Source of the DNA: Carnobacterium_B sp040274945
Lineage (GTDB): Bacteria > Bacillota > Bacilli > Lactobacillales > Carnobacteriaceae
Direction of reading: 5' to 3'
DNA length: 64,000 bases
Assembly (NCBI RefSeq): GCF_040274945.1
Contig: NZ_JBEMAR010000003.1
Span: 1 to 64,000, forward strand
Each line of letters opens with the position of its first letter. Position 1 is the first letter of the stretch. This document shows positions 24,502 to 32,632 of the stretch, piece after piece. A program made the translations under genes and the position numbers. The notes beneath the pieces are model-generated. The model saw only the letters and a list, made by a program, of their open reading frames with translations, was not told where the DNA came from and ran no database searches.

Positions 24502-26153
24502 TATTTTTCCACCTTTTCTGGTCTGACTGTTGAATAAAGAGCAAATGCTCCATCCAAATTTTTAACTTCATACTCATTTTCTTTTAATATACGCTCAGCG
24601 ATATAACTGCGCAATCCGCTGTGGCAGCTCACAATGATCGGTTGGTCTTTAGGAACTTCAGATAATCTTTCTCTTAAACTATCCAGAGGAATGTTCACTG
24701 CTCCTTTTAAATGACCATTGCTTGTCAATTCATCGGCATTTCGAACGTCTAACAACACGTGATCTTCTTTTTGTTTGTCTTCTAATTCATACCATTGAAC
24801 AGAGTCACTCAGTCCTTCCATAAGATTCAAAGCAGCATATCCAGCCATATTGACGGGATCTTTTGCCGAGCCAAAGGGTGGAGCATACGTGAATTCCAAC
24901 TCCGGCAAGTCTTCTACTGTCATCTCTGCTTTAATGGCTGTAGCAATAATATCAATGCGTTTGTCGACACCATCTCCTCCGACTGCTTGTGCTCCGTAAA
25001 TTTTTCCAGTTGTCGGATGGAATAACAATTTCAATACAATCGTTTTTGCATTTGGATAGTATCCTGCATGGCTTTTTCCTTGGATATGAACCACTTGATA
25101 GGTTTCGTTTGCTTGTTGCAATTGTTTTTCGCTAAGCCCTGTTGATGCTGCAGCCAAATTGAAGACACGCACAATAGCTGTCCCAATGCTGCCTTTATTT
25201 TTACGATTTAATCCGCTGATGACATCCGCTACTTGTCTGCCTTGACGATTGGCCGGTGAAGCTAAAGCAATCATCGTATCTTTCCCATTGATTTGTTGTT
25301 TGACAACGATTGCGTCTCCAACAGCATAAATATCTTTTTGACTGGTTTCATACTGCTCGTTGACCAGTATACCACCCCGTACTCCTGTTTTAATAGAAGC
25401 AGTTTGTGCCAATGAAGTCTCCGGGTTAACACCTACAGACAGTAATGTGAGGTCACTTTCCAAGCGTTTCCCATTTTCCAGGACAATGACTTTTCCTTTT
25501 TCTTCAAATGAGTCAGCCGCCAGCCCGGTATACAACTTCACACTATTTGCCGTTAATTCTTTACTGACATAAGCTGCCATCTCTTCATCCAAAGGCGGCA
25601 ATACATGTGGAGCTTTTTCTACAATTGTCACATCCAGTCCGCGATGGACTAGACTCTCAGCCATTTCTAAACCAATAAATCCAGCACCGATCACTATTGC
25701 TTTTTTAGGCTGTTCTTTCTCTATAAATGCTGAAATAGCATCTACATCAGGAACCGAACGCAATGTAAATACATTTTCCGCTTCGGCTAACCCTATTGTA
25801 GGAGGAACAAATGGTTTTGCTCCTGGAGATAAAATCAGTTTGTCATAAGTTAAGATGTATTCCTCTTCTCGTGTTTGCACGATCACTTCTTTTTTTGCAG
25901 CATCAATAAAAACAGCTTCACTATTCGGACGTACATCTAAACTGAATCGCGCTTGTAAAGCCTCAGGCGTTTGCACCAATAAATCAGTACGCTCTTTAAT
26001 TTCACCAGCAACATAATAAGGCAGACCGCAATTTGCAAATGACACATAAGGTCCTTTTTCCAACACAATGATTTCTGCATTTTCATTCAAGCGTCTTAAC
26101 CGTGTAGCAGCAGACATTCCTCCCGCTACACCCCCAATGATCACAATTTTCAC
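24501..26153 (-). CDS. cdr: CoA-disulfide reductase with C-terminal rhodanese domain
   Basis: 550 residues. Residues 1-445 are an FAD/NAD(P)H pyridine-nucleotide-disulfide oxidoreductase: FAD loop IIGGVAGGMSAATRLR, redox Cys42 in SFANCGLPYY, NADH loop IVIGAGFIGLEMAES, and YAVGDA. Residues about 460-550 are a rhodanese domain with SCHSGLRS. Such CoADR-RHD fusions reduce CoA disulfide or persulfide. GTG start at 26153 overlaps the previous stop as TAGTG. Central enzyme of the sulfide/persulfide stress operon. Confidence 0.93.
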   Translation of the reverse strand: MKIVIIGGVAGGMSAATRLRRLNENAEIIVLEKGPYVSFANCGLPYYVAGEIKERTDLLVQTPEALQARFSLDVRPNSEAVFIDAAKKEVIVQTREEEYILTYDKLILSPGAKPFVPPTIGLAEAENVFTLRSVPDVDAISAFIEKEQPKKAIVIGAGFIGLEMAESLVHRGLDVTIVEKAPHVLPPLDEEMAAYVSKELTANSVKLYTGLAADSFEEKGKVIVLENGKRLESDLTLLSVGVNPETSLAQTASIKTGVRGGILVNEQYETSQKDIYAVGDAIVVKQQINGKDTMIALASPANRQGRQVADVISGLNRKNKGSIGTAIVRVFNLAAASTGLSEKQLQQANETYQVVHIQGKSHAGYYPNAKTIVLKLLFHPTTGKIYGAQAVGGDGVDKRIDIIATAIKAEMTVEDLPELEFTYAPPFGSAKDPVNMAGYAALNLMEGLSDSVQWYELEDKQKEDHVLLDVRNADELTSNGHLKGAVNIPLDSLRERLSEVPKDQPIIVSCHSGLRSYIAERILKENEYEVKNLDGAFALYSTVRPEKVEK

Positions 26154-26458
26154 TATTTTTTTCCTCCTCTTTTAGCGCCTGTCCATGACATCATCCCGCC
26201 GCGAACATTAACAACATCATATCCTCGTTTTAATAATACTTTAGTTGCTTTTTTACTGCGCATTCCAGATTGACAGACAACATACGTTTTACCGCTTGGG
26301 GTATAATGCATTATTTTTCCTAAAGGAACATTTTTTGCTCCTGGAATATGCCCGTTTTGAAATTCATGGGATTCTCGTACGTCAATGATTTGTGGTTTTT
26401 CTGCCAATTTACTCTCTAATTCATGTGTAGCAATAGTAGGTATCTTCTTAAACAACAT
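26153..26458 (-). CDS. rhodanese domain protein
   Basis: 101 residues, single rhodanese domain: IIDVRESHEFQNGHIPGAKN and active-site loop CQSGMRSKK, whose basic residues suit thiosulfate or persulfide. First gene of the operon, with GGAGG upstream of the ATG. About 185 bases of leader separate it from the promoter at 26651-26679. One-base overlap with the CoA-disulfide reductase gene. Confidence 0.92.
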   Translation of the reverse strand: MLFKKIPTIATHELESKLAEKPQIIDVRESHEFQNGHIPGAKNVPLGKIMHYTPSGKTYVVCQSGMRSKKATKVLLKRGYDVVNVRGGMMSWTGAKRGGKK

Positions 26459-26523
26459 TCTTTTTCCTCCTTAGTTAGCTTTCTTTTTTTACATGTTCTC
26501 TTTTGATTGGCCTTTCTTTTCCT

Positions 26524-26600
26524 TCAACAGCATAGTGAGAATAGGAAGGATACTAACAGCAACTCGGTGGCAGTAACGGTGGGAACCTTTTTGATAAAAT
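26524..26600 (-). pseudogene. possible truncated rhodanese N-terminus in the leader
   Basis: In the leader of the operon the minus strand encodes IKKVPTVTATEL followed by unrelated residues and a stop. This resembles the start of the first rhodanese (FKKIPTIATHEL). It may be a remnant of a duplicated rhodanese gene or chance. Confidence 0.25.
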
Positions 26601-26628
26601 TTAATAATAGGTAAGAATATACCCTTTT

Positions 26629-26671
26629 TATACCCCCGTGCGTATTCATGATTATACCCCTGTGGGTATAA
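26629..26671. promoter_or_regulatory. two CstR-type operators
   Basis: Operator 1 (26651-26671) has a perfect ATTATACCC/GGGTATAAT palindrome around CTGT. Operator 2 (26630-26645) is the imperfect ATACCCCCGTGCGTAT. They lie in the promoter spacer and over the transcription start. The ATACCC...GGGTAT form is that of CsoR/CstR operators. Confidence 0.75.
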
Positions 26672-26679
26672 TTTGTAAA
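26651..26679 (-). promoter_or_regulatory. promoter of the persulfide-response operon
   Basis: On the minus strand TTTACA (26674-26679), 17-base spacer, TATAAT (26651-26656). The main operator palindrome fills the spacer and -10 element, so repressor binding would block RNA polymerase directly. Confidence 0.8.
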
Positions 26680-26755
26680 GCTGATAATCCGATTTTTATA
26701 TAACATTTACAAATTAACATTAGATAACATATATCAATAAAAAAGTTATTTTAAG

Positions 26756-26783
26756 TTGATTTCAATTTAAATAATGTTATGAT
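26756..26783 (+). promoter_or_regulatory. promoter of the DeoR-type regulator gene
   Basis: TTGATT (26756-26761), 16-base spacer, TATGAT (26778-26783), about 30 bases before the TTG start at 26817. Confidence 0.5.
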
Positions 26784-26816
26784 AGACCTAAGAAGAAAAC
26801 ATTTGGAGGTGTTTTA

Positions 26817-27602
26817 TTGAATCAATTAAAAAGACAAGAGATGATTTTTGATTTGCTGAAAGTTAACGGAGAAGCAACTTCAAATGAACTCGCTGTTAAA
26901 TTAGATGTCTCTATGATGACCATCAATCGCGATCTTAAAGAGATTTCCACATGGAGAGGTATCCAACTCGTTCATGGCGGAGCTGTTTATCGAGATGAAA
27001 ACACTTTAGAAAATCCTATTTCGATTAAAGAAGAAGTCAGTGTTCAAGAGAAAAAACGCATTGCTAATTTTTGCAGAAATTTAGTTAAGCCTGGGAGTGC
27101 TGTTTTTATCGAGACCGGAACTACTGCTTTAGCTGTGGCAAGAGAGATTTTCAATATCGAAGGTTGCAAATTTTATACGAACTCCCTATTAGTGCTGAAT
27201 TCTTTATCTAAATATGAAGGTATCGATTTGCACTGTGTCCCTGGAAAGTACCGTGAATTATCTAAAGGATTTTTAGGATTGGAAACAGCTGATTTCATCA
27301 GAAATTTCAACTTTGATGTGGCTTTTATAGGAGCGGAAGGAATCAGTGCCGATTCTGGAATTACTCTACCCAATGAGGAGGATGCTTTTACAAAAAGAGC
27401 CGTCATAAATCAGTCGAAGAAAACTATTCTGGTGGCAGATCATAAAAAATTTGGTCTCTCTTACCTTTATAAAATCGGGGATATCGAAGAGGTTGATATG
27501 ATCGTGACTGATTTAGACAGCCAGCAAACAAATTTTAAAGAATTAAAATCATTGACGACTATTATTTCTATTAAAGATGAGGAGAATAAACATGATTATT
27601 AA
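26817..27602 (+). CDS. DeoR-family transcriptional regulator
   Basis: 261 residues. N-terminal DeoR helix-turn-helix (RQEMIFDLLKVNGEATSNEL to MMTINRDLKEIS), then the DeoRC sugar-phosphate isomerase-like effector domain (IETGTTALAVAREI, VAFIGAEGISADSGITLPNE, KKTILVADHKKFG). These usually sense a phosphorylated sugar. TTG start at 26817 with GGAGG upstream. The next gene (M24 protein) starts 11 bases before this one stops, so the regulator is coupled to it and may control it. Confidence 0.9.
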   Translation: MNQLKRQEMIFDLLKVNGEATSNELAVKLDVSMMTINRDLKEISTWRGIQLVHGGAVYRDENTLENPISIKEEVSVQEKKRIANFCRNLVKPGSAVFIETGTTALAVAREIFNIEGCKFYTNSLLVLNSLSKYEGIDLHCVPGKYRELSKGFLGLETADFIRNFNFDVAFIGAEGISADSGITLPNEEDAFTKRAVINQSKKTILVADHKKFGLSYLYKIGDIEEVDMIVTDLDSQQTNFKELKSLTTIISIKDEENKHDY

Positions 27603-28977
27603 TTTAAATAAAGTAACTTTACCAACTATCCACAGAAATCTTAAATCGATTTATTTAACAGACAAAACAATGACCGCTCGAAAGGAAAATTTTTTAGCAA
27701 CAATGAAACAGCAGTCTATCGATACTGCAATTATTTATGCAGACCGTGAGCATGGCGCAAATTTCGAATATTTCACAGGATTTATTCCTCGTTTTGAAGA
27801 AGCTTGTTTAGTGATGCACGGCAATGGAGACAGCTATTTGTTACTAGGAAACGAAAACTTGAAATTAGCTGCACACTCCCGTATCCCTGCGCAAGCGATT
27901 CATGTACCGTATTTCTCTCTACCGAATCAACCAATGAATGGAGAAAAAAAACTAGCAGATTATTTTAAAGAAAGCCAGATTTCTCCTGATGCTACAATCG
28001 GTGTTATTGGATGGAAATTATTTACATCTAGTCAATACGACAATAGTGGATTATTCGATTTGCCTTTTTATATCGTAGACAGTTTAATCAATTATGTTGC
28101 AGACCGTAAGCAATTAAAAAACTTTGCTTCAGCTCTCATCTCTCCAGAAGGCGGATTGCGTACGACTCATAACGCCAACGAGATCGCTCATTTTGAATAT
28201 GGAGCAACTCTAGCTGGAAAAGGTATGTTCGCGGCAATCCAAGCTGTAGAAGTTGGCAAAACCGAAAAAGAAATTGGTGCTTTACTCGCTCAAGATGGCC
28301 AACCGAATACTGTGACGACGATTAGTGCGGCGGGCAAACGATTTACCAATGCTACTCTTTATCCAAGAGACAACGAAGCCTTATTAGGCGATAATTATTC
28401 TATGACAGTAGGGTATAAAGGTGGGCTAAGTAGCCGTGCTGGCTTTGTAGCAGCCTCTAAAAAGGAGCTGCCAGAAAACCAAACAGACTATTTAGAAAAA
28501 GTAGGTATCCCCTACTTTACTGCATACGCTACTTGGTTGGAAACTATTAGTGTAGGAACGGTTGGAGATGCCTTTTATGACAAGATAGAGGAAGTCTTCC
28601 CTGCTGACGTTTACGGCTGGACCTTGAATCCAGGACACTACACAGGAGACGATGAATGGATGTCATCACCATTCTTTAAAGGTTCTACAGCTGTTGTGAA
28701 GAGCGGTCAACTGTTCCAAGTAGATATCATTCCGAGTGTTCCTGGCTACTCAGGAGCAAGTTGTGAAGAACCAGTAGCCATTGCTGACAAAGCATTACAA
28801 GACGAATTAAAACACCAGTATCCTGATGTGTGGAAACGAATCGAAGAAAGAAGAAATTACATCAAAAATGTGATCCAAATAGACTTATCGGATGACGTTT
28901 TACCTTTAAGTGATACCGTTGCATTTTACACGCCGTTCTTATTAAATAAGACATTAGCTTATACGAAAGAAGCATAA
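27592..28977 (+). CDS. M24 family peptidase-like protein (Xaa-Pro aminopeptidase/creatinase fold)
   Basis: 461 residues: creatinase-type N-terminal domain (about 30-170) and an M24 pita-bread domain (about 185-450). The His motif NPGHYTGDDEW and acidic SCEEPVAI are visible. The usual two Asp ligands are not: where family members have DxG and DxTR, this protein has MTVGYKGG and LSSRAG. It may therefore be a metal-independent creatinase-like hydrolase or a non-catalytic homologue. ATG at 27592 has GAGGAG upstream; it overlaps the regulator gene by 11 bases. Confidence 0.8.
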   Translation: MIINLNKVTLPTIHRNLKSIYLTDKTMTARKENFLATMKQQSIDTAIIYADREHGANFEYFTGFIPRFEEACLVMHGNGDSYLLLGNENLKLAAHSRIPAQAIHVPYFSLPNQPMNGEKKLADYFKESQISPDATIGVIGWKLFTSSQYDNSGLFDLPFYIVDSLINYVADRKQLKNFASALISPEGGLRTTHNANEIAHFEYGATLAGKGMFAAIQAVEVGKTEKEIGALLAQDGQPNTVTTISAAGKRFTNATLYPRDNEALLGDNYSMTVGYKGGLSSRAGFVAASKKELPENQTDYLEKVGIPYFTAYATWLETISVGTVGDAFYDKIEEVFPADVYGWTLNPGHYTGDDEWMSSPFFKGSTAVVKSGQLFQVDIIPSVPGYSGASCEEPVAIADKALQDELKHQYPDVWKRIEERRNYIKNVIQIDLSDDVLPLSDTVAFYTPFLLNKTLAYTKEA

Positions 28978-29304
28978 ACACGAACCTCCCAACAATCTTT
29001 GTTGTTCTGTCTTTCTATGTCTCATTGAAAAACAAAATACTGTTCAATAGCAGCTGAAAAATTTACAGACCACTAGGGTTACAACTAAACGTGTGATAAT
29101 GGTTAATTCCATACTTTGAATGGTTGCACTGGTCATGTGAAATTTCAACCTAGGAATTGATATCGACAAAGTATTACCTACTAAAATAATAATTATCCGT
29201 TTATCAAGAAGAAATCACTGGTTTTGTCGAAATAACCTTGTAAAAGCCTATCAAACGCTATAGTATGGACTTTAAGACACGAAACAGAAAGAGGCAACAA
29301 AACT
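28978..29304 (+). other. intergenic region with promoter for the HEAT gene
   Basis: Contains TTGTAA (29238-29243), 17-base spacer, TAGTAT (29261-29266), about 35 bases before the HEAT gene. No obvious terminator for the M24 gene; otherwise nothing seen. Confidence 0.5.
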
Positions 29305-29751
29305 ATGACTACTATTCAAGCAGAACCAGCTAATATTGAAGAATTAAAAACTAAAGCAAATACAAAAGACAATTGGAAAATTAGACTCGAAGCCGTTACT
29401 GAATTAGCAAACTATGACTGTCAAAAATCAAGATATATCTTAACAAAACTTGCATCAAATGACCGTGTTTTTGCAGTAAAAGAAGCAGCTTTTAATGCTG
29501 CACAAGCGATGGGTATCACGAAAAAAGGCTTACCTTTAGAACTGAAAAGAAAAGATATAAGATACAGCAGCAAAGACTTTGCAAAAGTTTTTAGTCGTGT
29601 TAAACGTGATACACAAATGGAAGAAATTGATTTGGATACTTTCAAAAAACAATTCCAAGTCGTTAGTCCAGAAATGTATGACGTTATGCAATACGAAGAA
29701 CAAGATAACTTTGATTTGTGGATTACAGCTTCATATGCGAATTTAAGATAG
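29305..29751 (+). CDS. HEAT-repeat protein (148 aa)
   Basis: WKIRLEAVTELANYDCQKSR followed by NDRVFAVKEAAFNAAQAMG are two HEAT-like helical repeats (residues about 23-72), a protein-interaction scaffold. The C-terminal half contains basic KRKDIRYSSKDFAKVFSRVK and an acidic end. AGAGG upstream of the ATG. Similar short HEAT proteins occur in Firmicutes without known role. Monocistronic with its own promoter and a terminator shared with the convergent ABC operon. Confidence 0.8.
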   Translation: MTTIQAEPANIEELKTKANTKDNWKIRLEAVTELANYDCQKSRYILTKLASNDRVFAVKEAAFNAAQAMGITKKGLPLELKRKDIRYSSKDFAKVFSRVKRDTQMEEIDLDTFKKQFQVVSPEMYDVMQYEEQDNFDLWITASYANLR

Positions 29752-29760
29752 ATTTTGAAA

Positions 29761-29796
29761 CAAAAAAGGAACCCTTTTAGGAGTTCCTTTTTTTTA
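29761..29796. terminator. bidirectional terminator
   Basis: Arms AAAAAAGGAAC and GTTCCTTTTTT around CCTTTTAGGA, between the HEAT gene and the convergent ABC permease gene. Confidence 0.85.
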
Positions 29797-30495
29797 TGCT
29801 TCCAATCGTGATACTTTTTTTGTAATGAGTAGGATTACTAGCATACTTGCTACTAACAAAATTACTGTAATAGCTAAGACTACTTGAACCCCGCCAACTG
29901 TCACTAAATTACTCGGGATGCTACAAAAGACTACAGCTGAAACGATGGCTAAAGCTAACGAATTTCTCCACCATCCGATAGCTAAAGAAATTAAACTAAT
30001 ACTCGTAACTAAAATAACAGCAACGATCATAAGAGGGAGCTGGCCCATAATTGTAGCGAAAGAGAGAGAATCATTTACTACAGAAAAAACAGACTCTGAT
30101 ACAAAAAACAAACTGTTGGTTAATAAAATACCGATAAAAACGCCAATCCCACAAAACAGTTCACAGAAAATAATTTTTGCCCGTAATATTTTCTTTCTAG
30201 CTACAGGGTAACTTAACGTCAAGTAAAGGTAATTGTCATTATAAGATTCCATCACAACTTTTCCTAGCATTGCCGTACCTAAACATGAAAAACCCGCTAC
30301 ATTAATAATAAATGATAGGATATACAAAAATTTATAGGTCCCCATTTCCGGATCTGTTACCAAAATACTTGGATCAATCTGCGGAGCATAAGCTAATAAG
30401 TTGATCATTGCTAATGTAACTAATGGTATCAAAATGCTAGCAAGCAGATAAGGGGTTAGTGCGATTTTTTTCATTTCTAATTGAATAAGTTTCAT
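29794..30495 (-). CDS. ABC-2 type permease
   Basis: 233 residues, six hydrophobic helices in the ABC-2 pattern (LLASILIPLVTLAMINLLAY, FIINVAGFSCLGTAMLGKVV, and others) with the amphipathic coupling segment SYPVARKKILRAK before helix 3. Partner of the ATPase gene immediately upstream (1-base gap). The pair forms an exporter of unknown substrate, of the type often mediating resistance. Controlled by the TetR repressor upstream. Confidence 0.87.
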   Translation of the reverse strand: MKLIQLEMKKIALTPYLLASILIPLVTLAMINLLAYAPQIDPSILVTDPEMGTYKFLYILSFIINVAGFSCLGTAMLGKVVMESYNDNYLYLTLSYPVARKKILRAKIIFCELFCGIGVFIGILLTNSLFFVSESVFSVVNDSLSFATIMGQLPLMIVAVILVTSISLISLAIGWWRNSLALAIVSAVVFCSIPSNLVTVGGVQVVLAITVILLVASMLVILLITKKVSRLEA

Positions 30496-30496
30496 T

Positions 30497-31207
30497 TTAC
30501 TCTACTCCTTCCATTTTGTTGATTAAGAAATTTTCTAAGCCATCTTGATATTTAGCTACTAAATCTTGTTTTCTTTCATTTAAAACAAGTTGACCATCAT
30601 AAATTACTCCGATTCGTGTAGCAACAGATTCTACTTCAGTTAAAATATGACTCGACATAATAATCGTTTTGCCTAACAATGAAATCTCTTCAATCAGTTC
30701 ACGGAATTGTTTTATTCCTCTAGGATCGAGACCATTTAATGGTTCATCAATAATCAGCAACTCTGGATTATGAACTAAGCATCTTGCTAACACCAATCTT
30801 TGGCGCATCCCTAACGAATATTCTTTAACAGGACGATCATTGTCAATTGTTAAACCTACCATCTTAAGCCAATCACTAATTCGGTTATTAGAGACTCCCA
30901 TATATTCACAGTGAATTTTTAAATTTTCATCTGCAGATAAATGTTCGTAGAAAACCGGCTCATTGATATTTGAACCAATTTTTGTTTTTACTTTTTCCAA
31001 ATCTTTACTCTCATTTAAAATAGCAATTTCTCCATTGGTTGCTTTAGATAAACCTGTCAAAATTTTAAATAAGGTCGATTTCCCTGCGCCATTTTTTCCT
31101 AGTAAAACATAGACTTCTCCTTTTTCAACAGTTAAACTGAAATTTTTCAACACTTCTTTTCTTCCATAATTCTTCTCTATACTTAAGACTTCAACACTAG
31201 TTGTCAT
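30497..31207 (-). CDS. ABC transporter ATP-binding protein
   Basis: 236 residues. Walker A GKNGAGKSTL, signature YSLGMRQRL, Walker B LLIIDEP and switch His in IIMSSHIL. Typical DrrA/CcmA-like ATPase of an ABC-2 exporter. Start ATG 31207 has AAAGGAAG upstream; an earlier in-frame start would place the protein across the operator region. A TetR operator (31257-31269) lies 50 bases upstream, so this operon has its own regulated promoter. Confidence 0.92.
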   Translation of the reverse strand: MTTSVEVLSIEKNYGRKEVLKNFSLTVEKGEVYVLLGKNGAGKSTLFKILTGLSKATNGEIAILNESKDLEKVKTKIGSNINEPVFYEHLSADENLKIHCEYMGVSNNRISDWLKMVGLTIDNDRPVKEYSLGMRQRLVLARCLVHNPELLIIDEPLNGLDPRGIKQFRELIEEISLLGKTIIMSSHILTEVESVATRIGVIYDGQLVLNERKQDLVAKYQDGLENFLINKMEGVE

Positions 31208-31256
31208 TTTTAATCTTCCTTTCTTAATTGTTTTCAAATTTAATAGCAATCAATAG

Positions 31257-31269
31257 ATACCACTGGTAT
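31257..31269. promoter_or_regulatory. TetR operator in front of the ABC operon
   Basis: ATACCACTGGTAT, the same 13-base palindrome found twice upstream of the tetR gene (31952-31964 and 31980-31992). Confidence 0.8.
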
Positions 31270-31300
31270 GTATATCTATAAAAAAATAGCTTTTTATCAG

Positions 31301-31933
31301 CTATTCTTTTTTTAAAATAGAAAATAGTTTGAAACTTTCTTGAACGATTTCATCTGTTAATAAAGGAACACCTACTCCATTAAACATCTTTTGGATGAAT
31401 AAAATTTTACGGCGCAGTTCTTCTTCTGATAAAACACTAAGTTGAAATCCTATCCATAAATTAAACGTTAGCATCAGCAATTCTGAAATCTCTTCTGGAT
31501 AATCCGTTTGAATGGATCCATCAGCGACTCCTTCATCAACTATTTTTTTCATTTCTGGGACAAGATCATTGAAGACTTGCAAATATTGTTCGCCCAATAT
31601 TCTTGGACTTCTCAACGCAACTGCAGCAGAATAACCGATTGATTGTCTTCGATAAGCATTAAACGTATCTTTTAAGACATTTTGCAATTTTTCTAATCCA
31701 GTGTCTCCATGCAAATTATCAGGGACAGCTTGTTCATCTGCTTCATCCATCAGCGTTTCTAGAATAGCGAATTTTGATTTAAAGTGGTGGTAGATAACCC
31801 CTTTGGTCATATTCCCTAGACCATCAACAATGTCTTGAATAGACGTTCCATCATAGCCTTTTTCTAGAAATAATTTTTCTGCTACATCCAGTATTTTCTT
31901 CTTCGTTTCTTCAGGGTACTTGTTTCTTGCCAA
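31301..31933 (-). CDS. TetR-family repressor
   Basis: 210 residues. N-terminal helix-turn-helix KKKILDVAEKLFLEKGYDGT to DIVDGLGNMTKGVIYHHFKS is the canonical TetR DNA-binding domain; the remainder is the helical ligand-binding domain. TTG start at 31933 with GAGGTGAG upstream. The gene's promoter contains two operators and a third lies before the ABC genes, so it most likely represses itself and the exporter, released by an unidentified ligand. Confidence 0.92.
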   Translation of the reverse strand: MARNKYPEETKKKILDVAEKLFLEKGYDGTSIQDIVDGLGNMTKGVIYHHFKSKFAILETLMDEADEQAVPDNLHGDTGLEKLQNVLKDTFNAYRRQSIGYSAAVALRSPRILGEQYLQVFNDLVPEMKKIVDEGVADGSIQTDYPEEISELLMLTFNLWIGFQLSVLSEEELRRKILFIQKMFNGVGVPLLTDEIVQESFKLFSILKKE

Positions 31934-31951
31934 CTATCTCACCTCACATAA

Positions 31952-31992
31952 ATACCAGTGGTATGTATCCACATAATACATACCACTGGTAT
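31952..31992. promoter_or_regulatory. paired TetR operators in the tetR promoter
   Basis: ATACCAGTGGTAT (31952-31964) and ATACCACTGGTAT (31980-31992), 28 bases centre to centre, arranged as a large inverted repeat extending to CATAA/TTATG at the outer ends. Confidence 0.85.
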
Positions 31993-32001
31993 TTATGTCA
32001 A
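31973..32001 (-). promoter_or_regulatory. promoter of the tetR gene
   Basis: On the minus strand TTGACA (31996-32001), 17-base spacer containing the operator, TATTAT (31973-31978). Confidence 0.8.
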
Positions 32002-32189
32002 CAATAATTAATTATTGTATAACATATTTTTAAAAAAATCCTAACTATTGTCTTTTTCAGTGCTTTTCAACTTAGTAATTTATACCTTAATTATACGCTT
32101 ACTTAATCTATTTAAGTGAAATGGTATCTAAACTACAATCAAACGAATTGACTTTTTTTTGTTACAATTATAAACTCTCCGTATCAGAG

Positions 32190-32383
32190 TAAGGAGGTTT
32201 TGCCAATAAAAAACGACTACTTTTAATTTGAGAAATTCTTTTGTTGATTTTAGAAATACTGTCTAGACTAAACTTTATTACTCTAGGTACAATGTTTTTA
32301 ATGATTATTGACATTGCACTTCCAATTGTTAGTCGCTTGGCACCTTCTCTTTCCCCCCCACTATTAGCTTTAGTCATTTTCTA
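32190..32383 (+). pseudogene. decayed small membrane protein gene
   Basis: Behind AAGGAGG (32190-32196) a TTG start runs MPIKNDYF then stops. Adding one base in the A6 run gives a long hydrophobic frame (KKRLLLI, TGA, EILLLILEILSRLNFITLG, then TMFLMIIDIALPIVSRLAPS) to TAA at 32381-32383. One frameshift and one Trp-to-stop change would explain it. A promoter-like TTGACT at 32148 precedes it. Opposite-strand reading (32168-32377) lacks a ribosome binding site and is judged spurious. Confidence 0.4.
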
Positions 32384-32632
32384 ATAGACAGTTTCCTTCC
32401 AATTAAGTTTCCTTACTATCAACCAAGTCGTATTATACTTTCTCATACCCTAATTTTCGATGTATATAATTGTAAAAACTCATTTTTTTAATGAACTCAA
32501 AGGCTTAATTCTATTTAAATAAATGTTATTTCTTAAGAAGAATACCATTTCTACTTGAACCGTTAAATCTTTGTAGTAAAAATAAGTAGTTATACTATAA
32601 TCATGTATTAAAAAATTTAGGAGGAATAGTTT

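Noticed and set aside
26524..26706. 60-residue minus-strand gene upstream of the rhodanese operon
   Set aside because: It overlaps the promoter and operators of the operon and has no ribosome binding site. Only the rhodanese-like fragment is worth noting.
32168..32377. 69-residue minus-strand gene
   Set aside because: No ribosome binding site, and the plus strand has a more plausible decayed small membrane gene.
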